From NCBI GenBank assembly GCA_021325435.1, contig JAJPHE010000106.1, forward strand, positions 1 through 49,722: 49,722 bases of DNA, given 5' to 3'. Below are positions 24,701 through 33,041 of the stretch, piece by piece (position 1 is the first letter of the stretch; every line of letters starts with the position of its first letter). The notes beneath the pieces were generated by a model that had not been told where the DNA came from, ran no database searches, and was given only the letters and a program-made list of their open reading frames with translations. Made by a program: the position numbers and the translations under genes. Source of the DNA: Actinomycetota bacterium (GTDB lineage: Bacteria; Actinomycetota; Acidimicrobiia; Acidimicrobiales; JAJPHE01).

Positions 24701-26228
24701 TGCCGGTGACCCGGTCCCACCGCAGCCGGGGGCGCAGCTCCGCCAGCTCGAGGGTCGGGTAGCGACCGGCGAGCATGTCGAGCACCGACTCGAGGGCGCC
24801 CGCCGACAGCTCGCAGTAGGGGTAGGCGCCCCCGGCGATGGCGGCCACGTCGTCGACGGTCAGGTCCTCCACCGCCGTCATGGCCACGATCTGTTGGGCG
24901 AGCACGTCGAGGGGGTTGCGGGGCACCCTGGTGTGCTCGACGGCGCCGGCCATCATCTGCTTGGCCGTCACCGCCGCGGCGACGAGGTCCCCCCGGAACT
25001 TCGGCACCACTATCCCCTTGGAGGGCTCCCCCACCCGGTGACCGGCCCGGCCGATGCGCTGCAGCCCGCTGGCCACCGACGCCGGCGCCTCGACCTGCAC
25101 GACCAGGTCGATGGCGCCCATGTCGATGCCGAGCTCGAGGCTGCTGGTGGCGACCAGCGCCGGCAGCGCACCCGCCTTGAGGAGGTCCTCGATCTCGCGG
25201 CGCTGGTCAGCGGCGATCGACCCGTGGTGGGCCCGAGCCAGCTCCTCGCCCGCCGTCTCGTTGATCCGGGCGGCCAGCCGCTCGGCCAGCCGGCGGGAGT
25301 TGACGAACACCAGCGTCGAGCGGTGGGACCTCACCAGCTCCACCAGCTGGGCGGCCACCGCCGGCCAGATCGACGAGCGCACTTCGGGGTCACCGGCCGC
25401 CGGACCTTCGAGGACGGGCTCGCCGTCGGCCATCAGCGGACGGCCCGGGTCGGCCATGTCCTCGACCGGCACCACCACCCGCAGGTCGAGCTGGCGGCCC
25501 CGGCCGGCGTCCACGACCGTCACCGGTCGGGCCTCCCACCCGTGCGCCGTGCGCCGTCCGCCACCGAGGAAGCGGGCGATCTCGTCCAGCGGTCGCTGGG
25601 TGGCCGACAGGCCGATCCGCTGGGGGGAGCGCCCCCCGCCCCGCTCGACCAGCTGCTGGAGGCGCTCGAGGGACAAGGCCAGGTGGGCGCCCCGTTTGGT
25701 GCCGGCCACGGCGTGGATCTCGTCGACGATCACCGCCTCGACCGAGGCGAGGATCCCCCGCTGGGAGGAGGTGAGCATGAGGTACAGCGACTCGGGGGTG
25801 GTGATGAGGATGTCCGGCGGGTGCCGGCCGATGCGGCGCCGCTCGTCCTCGGGGGTGTCGCCGGTCCGGGTCGCCACCCGCAGCTCCGACACCGGCTGGC
25901 CCACCCGCCCCGCCTCGATGGCGATGCCGGCGAGAGGCGCCCGCAGGTTGCGCTCGACGTCGTAGGTGAGGGCCCGCAGGGGCGACACGTACAGGACCCG
26001 GCACCGCTTCGACTCCTCGGGCAGGGGCGCGGCCATCAGCCGGTCGATGGCCCACAGGAAGGCGGCGAGGGTCTTGCCCGACCCGGTGGGGGCGAGGATG
26101 AGGGTGCTCTCACCGCGGCTGATCGCCGGCCAGCCCCGCGACTGCGCCGGCGTGGGCCGGTCGAACGTGGCGTCGAACCAGCCCCGGGTCGCCGGCGAGA
26201 AAGGCTCCAGGGCCACCGCGGCCACCAT
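21774..26228 (-). CDS. lhr: large Lhr-type superfamily 2 helicase
   Basis: 1484 residues from ATG 26228, the usual length of Lhr. Extension to 26438 overlaps the divergent gene and is rejected. Motif I is LILAPTGSGKTLAAFLWA, motif II VIVDEIHAVAGTKRGAHLAL, motif III GLSATQRPLDEIARFL; C-terminal helicase motifs include VFVNSRRLAERLAARI, ATSSLELGIDMGAIDLVVQV and LQRIGRAGHRVGEPSKG. The long C-terminal half contains the Lhr winged-helix and beta-barrel part (e.g. HVGHxx-like segments, GRVRRGYFVAGLGGAQFSVP). Lhr is an ATP-dependent 3'-5' DNA or RNA:DNA translocase linked to repair. Its stop is 3 bp from the nei start, so the two are coupled. Confidence 0.95.
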   Translation of the reverse strand: MVAAVALEPFSPATRGWFDATFDRPTPAQSRGWPAISRGESTLILAPTGSGKTLAAFLWAIDRLMAAPLPEESKRCRVLYVSPLRALTYDVERNLRAPLAGIAIEAGRVGQPVSELRVATRTGDTPEDERRRIGRHPPDILITTPESLYLMLTSSQRGILASVEAVIVDEIHAVAGTKRGAHLALSLERLQQLVERGGGRSPQRIGLSATQRPLDEIARFLGGGRRTAHGWEARPVTVVDAGRGRQLDLRVVVPVEDMADPGRPLMADGEPVLEGPAAGDPEVRSSIWPAVAAQLVELVRSHRSTLVFVNSRRLAERLAARINETAGEELARAHHGSIAADQRREIEDLLKAGALPALVATSSLELGIDMGAIDLVVQVEAPASVASGLQRIGRAGHRVGEPSKGIVVPKFRGDLVAAAVTAKQMMAGAVEHTRVPRNPLDVLAQQIVAMTAVEDLTVDDVAAIAGGAYPYCELSAGALESVLDMLAGRYPTLELAELRPRLRWDRVTGTLSARPGARMVAVTSGGTIPERGLYGAFTPEGSRVGELDEEFVYEARPGETFVLGATTWRIEEIQRDRVIVTPAPGLPGKMPFWHGDRVGRPVELGRAMGRFLGEVDGWDDARLAEECGLDDKAVANLRAYLAEEREATGGLLPTDRQLVVERFRDELGDWRVCVLSPFGARVHAPWALAIEAKARDRLGLEVQAIWSDDGIVVRLPEADECPPADAVLLDPDEVEDLVVTAVATSAVFGARFRENAARALLLTRRRPGSRTPLWQLRQKAADLLAVTSQHPSFPVVMETYRECLADVFDLPALRQLMADVASRRLRVASVEVPAPSPFAASLAFGYVAAFMYEGDAPMAERRAQALTLDRAMLAELVGSDELRELVDAEALEALEDELQRLADDRRATSVDGAHDLLRRLGDLSPDELRRRCAGLDPVDELVSSRRAVRVRVAGEERLIAAEDAGRYRDALGVSPPAGLPDAFLEPVDDALGQLIRRYARTHGPFLPGEPAARFGLPVGVVEAVLGQQAGVITRGGFRPGGTGTEWCDVEVLRLVRQRSLAALRREVEPASAEALARFLPAWHGLGSGRTGLDRCLDAVTQLQGLALPASVLERDVLAGRVADYSPRLLDELIASGLVMWVGAGPIGRDDGRVMLLMRQTAPLLVSRLAPGSGEEKPHGEEHERIRSVLSERGACFFTDLAPPSSLGRAGEAPTLDALWDLVWAGEVTNDTFAAVRAAVAARPVRPGGAGRGGRPRRPRPGSLVAMGPPRAQGRWSLVAREVGLTGAAPDPTTATVAVAETLLERYGVLTREAVRAEGVPGGFASVYPVLRAMEESGRVRRGYFVAGLGGAQFSVPGAVDRLRAARSGADEGDPPALVLASTDPANPYGAALPWPVRGPQRAAGSYVVTVDGAACLYLERGGRSLVALRPLDGTWEGVAVAALAGLVEDGRLPRLSVARFDAALEPHLRQADFVPTPRGLVRYA

Positions 26229-26316
26229 ACCGCCGGCCTGTGACAGCTCGGCCAGGCCTTTTACGTATGCCGACTGGGCGGAGCGGGACCCCGGCCGGCG
26301 GACGGTAGGGTGGCCC

Positions 26317-27189
26317 ATGGATCCGATCCGCTGGCAGGATCGCCCGCGGCTGCGTCGACCGATCATGGTGGCCGCCTTCGAGGGTTGGAACGACGCGGCC
26401 GATGCCGCATCCACCGCCGCCTCGCACGTGGCCCGCACCTACGACGCCACCCGGTTCGCCTCGCTCGACCCCGAGGACTTCTACGACTTCACCGAGACCC
26501 GTCCCCGGGTGACGCTCGAGGACGGGGTGACCCGGCGGATCCAGTGGCCGGCCAACGACTGGTCGGCCGCCCGCCTCCCCGACGCCGTGCACGACCTGGT
26601 GGTGTTCACCGGGGTCGAGCCGCAGCTGAAGTGGCGCTCCTTCTGCGAGGCGTTCATCGACGTGGCCCGCACGTTGCGGGTGGAGATGGTCCTGACCCTG
26701 GGCGCCCTTTTGGCCGACGTGGCCCACACCCGGCCCGTCCGGGTGACCGGCACCGCCGCCGACCCGGAGCTGGTCGCCCGGCTGCACCTGCAGCGCTCGC
26801 GCTACCAGGGCCCCACCGGCATCGTCGGAGTGCTGGGGGACGCCCTCACCAGCGACGGGATCCCCTCGGCGTCGCTGTGGGCCGCCGTGCCCCACTACGT
26901 GGGCCAGACCCCGTCCCCCAAGGCCGCCCTGGCCCTCATCGAGCGGACCTCGGCGCTCATCGGCGTGCCGATCTCGGCGGTGGACCTGGAGATCGCATCA
27001 GCGGCCTATGAGCGTCAGGTGACCGAGCTGGTGGAGCGCGACCCGGACGTGGCCGAGTACGTCTCCCAGCTGGAGCAGGACTCCGACGACGGGGACGACG
27101 AGCGCGACGACGAGGCGCTGTCCTCCGCCGAGTCCCTGGCCGAGGAGGTCGAGCGCTTCCTGAAGGAGCACGGCTCCTCGGGCGGGTGA
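26317..27189 (+). CDS. PAC2-family protein (proteasome-assembly-chaperone-like fold)
   Basis: 290 residues from ATG 26317. RPIMVAAFEGWNDAADAAST is the PAC2 family N-terminus (AFxGWND). Further blocks are FASLDPEDFYDFTETRPRV, LVVFTGVEPQLKWRSF and VLTLGALLADVAHTRPVRVT, then PHYVGQTPSPKAALALIERT. The C-terminus is acidic (DSDDGDDERDDEALSSAESL), a linker common in actinobacterial members. Actinobacterial PAC2 proteins are linked to proteasome biology in some lineages, but no proteasome gene is in the window. It is divergent from lhr, with an 88-bp gap. Confidence 0.9.
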   Translation: MDPIRWQDRPRLRRPIMVAAFEGWNDAADAASTAASHVARTYDATRFASLDPEDFYDFTETRPRVTLEDGVTRRIQWPANDWSAARLPDAVHDLVVFTGVEPQLKWRSFCEAFIDVARTLRVEMVLTLGALLADVAHTRPVRVTGTAADPELVARLHLQRSRYQGPTGIVGVLGDALTSDGIPSASLWAAVPHYVGQTPSPKAALALIERTSALIGVPISAVDLEIASAAYERQVTELVERDPDVAEYVSQLEQDSDDGDDERDDEALSSAESLAEEVERFLKEHGSSGG

Positions 27190-27212
27190 CCGGCGGCGGG
27201 TGACCCCGCCGG
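27190..27212 (+). terminator. hairpin immediately after the PAC2 stop codon
   Basis: CCGGCG-(GC)-GGG pairs with CCC-CGCCGG around a TGA loop. It begins at the first base after the stop. There is no U-run, so termination is plausible but not proven. Confidence 0.35.
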
Positions 27213-27288
27213 CGACCGCCACAGCATCACACCCCTCGAGCCCCTCGCCCCGTATCCTCACGGGCCGGGAGCGGGCGCAGAGGTGACG

Positions 27289-27567
27289 ATGACAACCACG
27301 TCTGCCGTGCGACCCGACCTGTGGGCCGCTGGACCCGCCGCCCCGACCGCCGCCGGGATCCCGGACCTCCTCCTCGAGTCGATCAGCACCATCCAGTCCT
27401 GCGTGGGTGAGCTGCGCGACGAAGCCCCGTGGCTCGGCCGGGGCGACCGGGTGGAGATCCTCGAGAGCATCGCCCGCCACGCCACCTTCGTGCGGGGCAT
27501 CCTCAACGGGCTGGTCCGGGGTCTTCCCCCCGAGGTGACCGCCGCCCTCGACGCCGGCGCCTGGTGA
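27289..27567 (+). CDS. small hypothetical protein
   Basis: 92 residues from ATG 27289; GTG 27283 is an alternative two codons upstream. AGAGGTG lies just before the ATG. The sequence is predicted helical: GIPDLLLESISTIQSCVGEL, GDRVEILESIARHATFVRGI and LNGLVRGLPPEVTAALDAGA. I do not recognise a family. It ends 4 bp before the converging amidase stop. Confidence 0.6.
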   Translation: MTTTSAVRPDLWAAGPAAPTAAGIPDLLLESISTIQSCVGELRDEAPWLGRGDRVEILESIARHATFVRGILNGLVRGLPPEVTAALDAGAW

Positions 27568-27571
27568 CCGC

Positions 27572-28990
27572 TCAGGCCGCCCGGCGGGGCCAGCCGGGCG
27601 CCGTCCTGGGCCACGGGCGGGCCTGCTCGAGGATGCGGGCCAGGCGCAGGGCGACCTCGTCGGCGTGACGGCGGACCATCACCTGCACGCCCACCGGTAG
27701 CCCGGAAGCGGTGAGGCCGGCGGGCACGGAGATGGCCGGGTTCCAGCACAGGTTGGCCAGCATGGTGAACGGCACCGCCATCACCGCCTCGACGTCGACC
27801 CCGGCGATCTGGCGGGGCATGCGGCCCTCGGCCGGAAAGGCGGGCACGGCGGTGGTCGGGGTGATGACCACGTCCACGTCGGCGAAGAGATCGCCGACCT
27901 CGTCCTCCAGCTGCCAGCGCCGCTGCAGGGCCCGGGCGAAGCGGGCGACGGGGTAGTCGGCCGTCAGCCGCAGCGCCCGCTGCACCGGCGGGTCGAAGTC
28001 CTCTTCCCGGTCGGGGTACATGCCCGGCTCGAGGTTGGTCCAGGTGTCGGCCGAGCCGCACGAGAGCCACACCCGCACCGGGTCGGTGAGCTGGATGGGC
28101 CGGTCCACGTGGTGCAGGCGGGCGGCGGCGATCAGGTCGCGGGCGGCGGCCTCGGCGATCTCGGCCACCTCGGGGTCGACGGGGGCGAAGCCGAGGTCGG
28201 CTGACCACACGGCCCGCAGCCCGCTGACGTCGAGCTCCTCGATGGCCGCCTCGTAGCGGACCGACGGCGCCGGCAGGCTGGTCCGGTCGCGCGGATGGGG
28301 GCCGGCCGTCACGTCGAGGTGGCGGGCGGCGTCGGCCACCGTCGTGACGAGGGCGCCGAACGAGGTGGTCTCCGATGCGCCGGGGTGGGGGTGGGGGATG
28401 CGGCCGAAGCTGGGCTTGTGCCCGACGAGGCCGGCGAAGGCGGCGGGGATGCGGGTCGAGCCTCCGCCGTCACTCGCCGTGCAGAACGGCACCATGGCCG
28501 CGGCGACGGCGGCGGCCGACCCGCCACTCGAGCCGCCCGGCGTCATCGCCGGGTCCCACGGGTTGCGGGTGGTGCCCCACGCCTTGGTCGAGGTGAAGCA
28601 CGTCGTGCCGAACTCGGGGGCGGCCGTCTTGCCGATGGGCACGGCCCCGGCCGCCCGCAGGCGGGCCACGGGCACGGAGTCCTCGGCGACCGGGCCCCGG
28701 CCCTTGTAGAGGAGCGATCCGTGGCTGGTCGGCATGCCGGCGCAGTCCTCGAGGTCCTTGACGCCGAACGGCACGCCGGCGAGGGGCCCGGGGTCGCGGC
28801 CTTCGGCCACGGCCCGGTCGACCTCTTCGGCCGCCCTCCGGGCCGAGTCCGGGTCGAGATGGACGAAGGCGGTGAGCTCGCCGTTGCCGGACTGGATGCG
28901 GTCGAGGCATTCGTCGAGCAGCTCGGTGGCTTTGATCTCGCCCCGGCGCACGGCGTCGGCCGTCCCCACCACCGAGAAGTCCAGGTCCAT
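27572..28990 (-). CDS. amidase (amidase-signature family)
   Basis: 472 residues from ATG 28990, preceded by GGGGGAGACGACG. The catalytic triad of the signature family is visible: K in PFGVKDLEDCAG, the cis-Ser and Ser nucleophile in MTPGGSSGGSAAAVAAAM, then DGGGSTRIPAAFAGLVGHKP. The C-terminus has VVITPTTAVPAFPAEG and NPAISVPAGLTASGLPVGVQ. These enzymes hydrolyse amides in the cytoplasm. There is no GatB/GatC nearby, so it is probably a catabolic amidase and not the GatA tRNA amidotransferase subunit. Substrate unknown. Confidence 0.92.
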   Translation of the reverse strand: MDLDFSVVGTADAVRRGEIKATELLDECLDRIQSGNGELTAFVHLDPDSARRAAEEVDRAVAEGRDPGPLAGVPFGVKDLEDCAGMPTSHGSLLYKGRGPVAEDSVPVARLRAAGAVPIGKTAAPEFGTTCFTSTKAWGTTRNPWDPAMTPGGSSGGSAAAVAAAMVPFCTASDGGGSTRIPAAFAGLVGHKPSFGRIPHPHPGASETTSFGALVTTVADAARHLDVTAGPHPRDRTSLPAPSVRYEAAIEELDVSGLRAVWSADLGFAPVDPEVAEIAEAAARDLIAAARLHHVDRPIQLTDPVRVWLSCGSADTWTNLEPGMYPDREEDFDPPVQRALRLTADYPVARFARALQRRWQLEDEVGDLFADVDVVITPTTAVPAFPAEGRMPRQIAGVDVEAVMAVPFTMLANLCWNPAISVPAGLTASGLPVGVQVMVRRHADEVALRLARILEQARPWPRTAPGWPRRAA

Positions 28991-29062
28991 CGTCGTCTCC
29001 CCCGCTCCCCGGCCGATCTCGGCCGTGGCCCGAAAATCTACCGCCGCACCTATGTTGCGGGC

Positions 29063-29554
29063 ATGCCCGGCCGACTGGTGCCGACCTGTGTGTGGCGGGT
29101 GACGCCCGAGCTGGTGGTCGACCTCGACACCCGATTCGGGGAGCCGGTCGACACCTATGTGAACGGCTCGCAGGTGTGGCTGCGCGACGACGGTCCCGGT
29201 GGGGTGGCCCTCGAGTGGAGGCTGCATCCGGCGGCGGGATACCGGCGACCCGACGGCGTGGCGACCGAGGAGGTCTTCGCCACCACCGCCCTCGCCCTGG
29301 CGACGGGCGGCGACCCGCCCGCCCCGTTGGATCGGCTGTGGGACGGGCTCGAGGCCTTCCCGGCCTACGGGGAGGAGGGGGACCCGGTCGAGCTGTCGGC
29401 AGCGTGCGCCGCCGCCCTCGGCACCGACCCGGACGCGTGCGGCCTCGCCGACCACGACGCCGTCGGTGACGCCTGGGAGAGGACGCGTGGGGCGGTGTCC
29501 ATCACCGAGCTGTTGATCGCCCAGCTCCGCCCGGAGGGCCCGGCCGGCGGCTAG
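29063..29554 (+). CDS. hypothetical protein, function unknown
   Basis: 163 residues from ATG 29063, divergent from the amidase. VPTCVWRVTPELVVDLDTRF and VNGSQVWLRDDGPGGVALEW with VEWRLHP-type strands suggest a mostly beta N-terminal part followed by a helical C-terminal part (AVGDAWERTRGAVSITELLI). I do not recognise a family. Its TAG stop shares CTAG (29551-29554) with the convergent Nudix gene. No ribosome binding site stands out. Confidence 0.6.
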   Translation: MPGRLVPTCVWRVTPELVVDLDTRFGEPVDTYVNGSQVWLRDDGPGGVALEWRLHPAAGYRRPDGVATEEVFATTALALATGGDPPAPLDRLWDGLEAFPAYGEEGDPVELSAACAAALGTDPDACGLADHDAVGDAWERTRGAVSITELLIAQLRPEGPAGG

Positions 29555-30300
29555 GAGGGCGGGGCCGGCGGCTCCGGGGAGGTGGCCGGCGCCTCGCGCC
29601 AGGCGGGGACGCGGGGCGGGTCGAACAGGACGTCGAGATCCTCGCCCCGGATGGCGGCGAACGCCTGCGGCCCCCAGCGCTCCCTACCGGCCAGCGGGTG
29701 GGGAAGGTCGTGCTCGGGGAACCAGCCCACGTCGGCCGTCTCGAGCGGGTGCCGGCGCAGCTCGCCGCCGACGGCGCGGCAGTGGAACACCAGCGAGTAG
29801 AGGGGTACGTGGGTGATGCCCATGCGCAACCCGTCGAGCACGGCGATGAGGCGCACCGGCTCCGCTTCGATGCCGGTCTCCTCCGCCACCTCTTTGACCG
29901 CCACCTCCGAGGCGGAGTAGCCGACGTCGGCCCAGCCGGTGGGATAGAGCCACACCCCGGAGTCGGCCCGCTGCACGAGGAGGATCTCCCCCCGCTCGTT
30001 GCCGACCACCGCGCCCACCGCCACCTTGGGTGTCACGTAGCCGGCGACGCCGTCGCCCACCGTGCGCAGCCAGTCCTGCACGACCGCTTCGGGGTTGTCG
30101 ACGCCGTCGGGCAGGCTGGCGTCGATCTCGGCGGCGGCGGCCATGCGGATGTCGGCCGCCACCCGCAGCACCTCTTCGAAGCGTTCGCGCTCGTAGAGGC
30201 TCTCGGTGAACCCGAGACCGGTGCGGGCGATGGCGGAGAGCGCCTCGCTCCACCGGAGCAGCTCCTGGACGGTCACCCGGCCGGCGTCCACGCCGGCCAC
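29551..30300 (-). CDS. Nudix hydrolase with N-terminal helical domain
   Basis: 249 residues. Residues 1-90 are a helical N-terminal domain (LLRWSEALSAIARTGLGFTE). The Nudix domain has GWADVGYSASEVAVKEVAEE then TGIEAEPVRLI. The Nudix box departs from GX5EX7REUXEEXGU by Y for the first E and K for R, as in the YjhB-like subgroup with an N-terminal helper domain. These enzymes hydrolyse nucleoside diphosphate derivatives such as ADP-ribose; the exact substrate is open. It precedes glnD by 1-2 bp on the opposite side of no gap, so transcription direction is shared with glnD but whether they are one operon is uncertain. Confidence 0.88.
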   Translation of the reverse strand: MAGVDAGRVTVQELLRWSEALSAIARTGLGFTESLYERERFEEVLRVAADIRMAAAAEIDASLPDGVDNPEAVVQDWLRTVGDGVAGYVTPKVAVGAVVGNERGEILLVQRADSGVWLYPTGWADVGYSASEVAVKEVAEETGIEAEPVRLIAVLDGLRMGITHVPLYSLVFHCRAVGGELRRHPLETADVGWFPEHDLPHPLAGRERWGPQAFAAIRGEDLDVLFDPPRVPAWREAPATSPEPPAPPS

Positions 30301-30301
30301 G

Positions 30302-32503
30302 CTAATCGGGGCTAAGTGCCTCCATGAGAGCCGCCTCCAGCCGTCCGAGGCGGTCGGCGTCAGTGATCTTGCGTCCGTCGCCGTCGCGCACGTAGAAGGC
30401 GTCCACCACCTCGTGGCCGAGGGTGGACACCTTGGCCGTCACCACGTCGAGCCCCTCCTCGGCGAGGGTGCGGGTGATCCGGTGGAGGACGCCGACGGCG
30501 TCGGGTGAGCGGACCTCGACGACGGTGGCGGCGCCCGAGGCGTCGTTGTCGACGATCACGCGCGGCTCGGCCGGTCGGGCGGCGCCCGGCCGTCGGTGCA
30601 GCGCCGAGGCCCGCTCGCGCTCGGCCAGTCGGGGCTCGAGCGGCAGCCGGCCGTCGAGGGCGGCTTCGAGGTCGCGCCCGACCGCCTCCGGGTCGATGGG
30701 CCGGTCCGGCGGGACCTCCACCTGGAACACCTCCACCGCCATGGCGCCCTCGGACGCGGCGGAGGCGGCGAGGATGCCGAGACCGTGGAGGGCGAGCACG
30801 CCGGCCGCCGCCGACAACAGCCCCGGCCGGTCGGGGGCGACCAGGGTGAGGGTGTCCCCCTCCCCGATCACGTGAAGCCCACCGTCGGCCATGAGGCGGC
30901 GGTGCTCGTCGGTCGGCAGCCCCGAGGGGGGCTCGGGCGGGGCGCCCCGGAGGAAGCCCTCGGTCCTGCGCACCAGGGTCTCGACCAGCCCCGCCTTCCA
31001 CGGCCCCCACGCCGCCGGACCGGTCGCACGACCGTCCGCCTCGGCCAGCACGGCCAACAACTCGAGGGTCTCGGAGTCCTCGACGGCCGCGGCCACCGCC
31101 TCGACGGTGGCGGGATCGTCGAGGTCGCGCCGGGTGGCGGCGTCGGGGAGCAGAAGGTGGTGACGGACCATGGCCACCAGCGTCTCGACGTCGGCCGGCT
31201 CGAAGCCGAGCCGGGCCCCGACCCGGCGCACCACCTCGATGCCGGAGTCGGTGTGGTCGCCGGGGTAGCCCTTGCCGATGTCGTGCATCCACGCCCCCAC
31301 CAGCAGCAGGTCAGGGCGGCGGACCCGCCGGACGAGCTCGGCGGCGTTGGCCGCCGTCTCCGACAGGTGCCGGTCGACGGTGAAGCGGTGGTAGGCGTTG
31401 CGCTGGGGCCGGTTGCGCACCGGCTCCCACTCCGGTAGGAGGCGGGCGAGCACGCCCGCCCCGTCGAGGGCTTCAAGGGCGGCGATGGCGGGGCGGCCCG
31501 TGCCGAGCAGGGCGACCAGGGCGTTGCGGGCCGTTGCCGGCCAGGGGGCGGGCACCTCGGCTGGCACCCCCGCCGACAAACGCTCGAGGCAGGAACGGGC
31601 CAGGGGCGCCCCCGCCTCGGCCGCGGCGGTGGCCGCCCGCAGGGCGATCCACGGGTCGGTGGACGGATCGGCTCCGGGGGAGAGCACCACCTCCCCGTCG
31701 CGCAGCACGACCCCGGGGGCGAGGGGGCGGTCGTTGCCCGCCGTGCGCCCTTTGGGGCCGGCCAGCCAGGAGGCCACCCGCCGCCAGGCGTCGTCGCTGG
31801 TCGCCGCCACCGTGCGGGCGGCGGACGCCACCGCCTTCATCAGCTCGTCGGCGTCGGTGTAGCCGAGGGTGGCGGCGGCCCGGTCCTGCTCCTGGAGGAG
31901 GAGGCGGTCCTGGGCTCGGCCGGTCTGGCGGTGCAGCTCGACCCGGACCGACAGGAGGATCTCGTGGGCCTCCACCAGGGCGGGGTTGCGGCGCGGGTCT
32001 TCCACCACCGGGGAGGCGGCGGCCGCCGCGCCCAGGGCGGTGACGTCGCGCAGCCCGCCCCGGCCCTCCTTCAGGTCCGGCTCCAGCAGGAAGGCGATCT
32101 CGCCGAACTGGTGGTGGCGCTGGGCGACCGACCCGGCCAGATCGCCGAGCCAGCGCGAGGCCCGCCTGCGCCACCGCTCAGCGGCGCCGTCGAACAGCTG
32201 CGACGCCAGCTCGAGATCGCCGGCCACCAGGCGGGCGTCGAGCAGGCCGAGGGCGACTTTGAGGTCGTCCTCGGCCATGCCGAGGGCCTGCTTCAGGTTG
32301 CGCACACTGTGGTCGAGGCCGACGCCGGTGTCCCACACCGGATACCAGACCGCCTCGGCGGCGGCTGACGCCGCGTCGGACTTCACCCGGTGCACGATGG
32401 TGAGGTCGAGGTCGCTGCCCGGACACAGGTCGCGCCGGCCGTAGCTGCCGACGGCCAGCAGGGCGATGCCCGAGCCGTCGGTTATGCCGGCCCCGGCCGC
32501 CAC
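30302..32503 (-). CDS. glnD: PII uridylyltransferase/UR enzyme (GlnD), probable N-terminal truncation by start choice
   Basis: 733 residues from GTG 32503. The nucleotidyltransferase motif LLAVGSYGRRDLCPGSDLDL is near the N-terminus, an HD domain follows (FTVDRHLSE, LLVGAWMHDIGKG), and two C-terminal ACT domains are marked by LTLVAPDRPGLLSAAAGVLA and VEVRSPDAVGVLHRITRTLA. It uridylylates PII when glutamine is low and removes UMP when it is high. Homologous sequence extends upstream in frame (FRAARQALLSGAGLTGSTFC) to near 32660 without an ATG, GTG or TTG. An ATG overlapping the glnB stop (TGATG, 32659-32663) is one base out of frame, so the native start is probably there and the gene looks one base short. 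Confidence 0.9.
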   Translation of the reverse strand: MAAGAGITDGSGIALLAVGSYGRRDLCPGSDLDLTIVHRVKSDAASAAAEAVWYPVWDTGVGLDHSVRNLKQALGMAEDDLKVALGLLDARLVAGDLELASQLFDGAAERWRRRASRWLGDLAGSVAQRHHQFGEIAFLLEPDLKEGRGGLRDVTALGAAAAASPVVEDPRRNPALVEAHEILLSVRVELHRQTGRAQDRLLLQEQDRAAATLGYTDADELMKAVASAARTVAATSDDAWRRVASWLAGPKGRTAGNDRPLAPGVVLRDGEVVLSPGADPSTDPWIALRAATAAAEAGAPLARSCLERLSAGVPAEVPAPWPATARNALVALLGTGRPAIAALEALDGAGVLARLLPEWEPVRNRPQRNAYHRFTVDRHLSETAANAAELVRRVRRPDLLLVGAWMHDIGKGYPGDHTDSGIEVVRRVGARLGFEPADVETLVAMVRHHLLLPDAATRRDLDDPATVEAVAAAVEDSETLELLAVLAEADGRATGPAAWGPWKAGLVETLVRRTEGFLRGAPPEPPSGLPTDEHRRLMADGGLHVIGEGDTLTLVAPDRPGLLSAAAGVLALHGLGILAASAASEGAMAVEVFQVEVPPDRPIDPEAVGRDLEAALDGRLPLEPRLAERERASALHRRPGAARPAEPRVIVDNDASGAATVVEVRSPDAVGVLHRITRTLAEEGLDVVTAKVSTLGHEVVDAFYVRDGDGRKITDADRLGRLEAALMEALSPD

Positions 32504-32660
32504 CCCCGACAGCCAGTCGTCGGCCAGGCTCGAATACGCCCGGCAGAAGGTGGACCCGGTGAGCCCGGCGCCGGACAGCAGCGCCTGGCGGGCGGCGCGG
32601 AAGGCGCCCGGCGAGGTCTCGGCGGCCGCCCCGTCCGGGTCGGCGGCCGCCTCGGAGGCA

Positions 32661-33041
<381 letters not shown>

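Noticed and set aside
23859-26243. 794-residue open frame antisense to lhr
   Set aside because: Shadow frame; lhr helicase motifs are continuous on the other strand.
27572-28990. Amidase considered as GatA of the tRNA amidotransferase
   Set aside because: No gatB or gatC adjacent and the C-terminal blocks fit catabolic amidases better.
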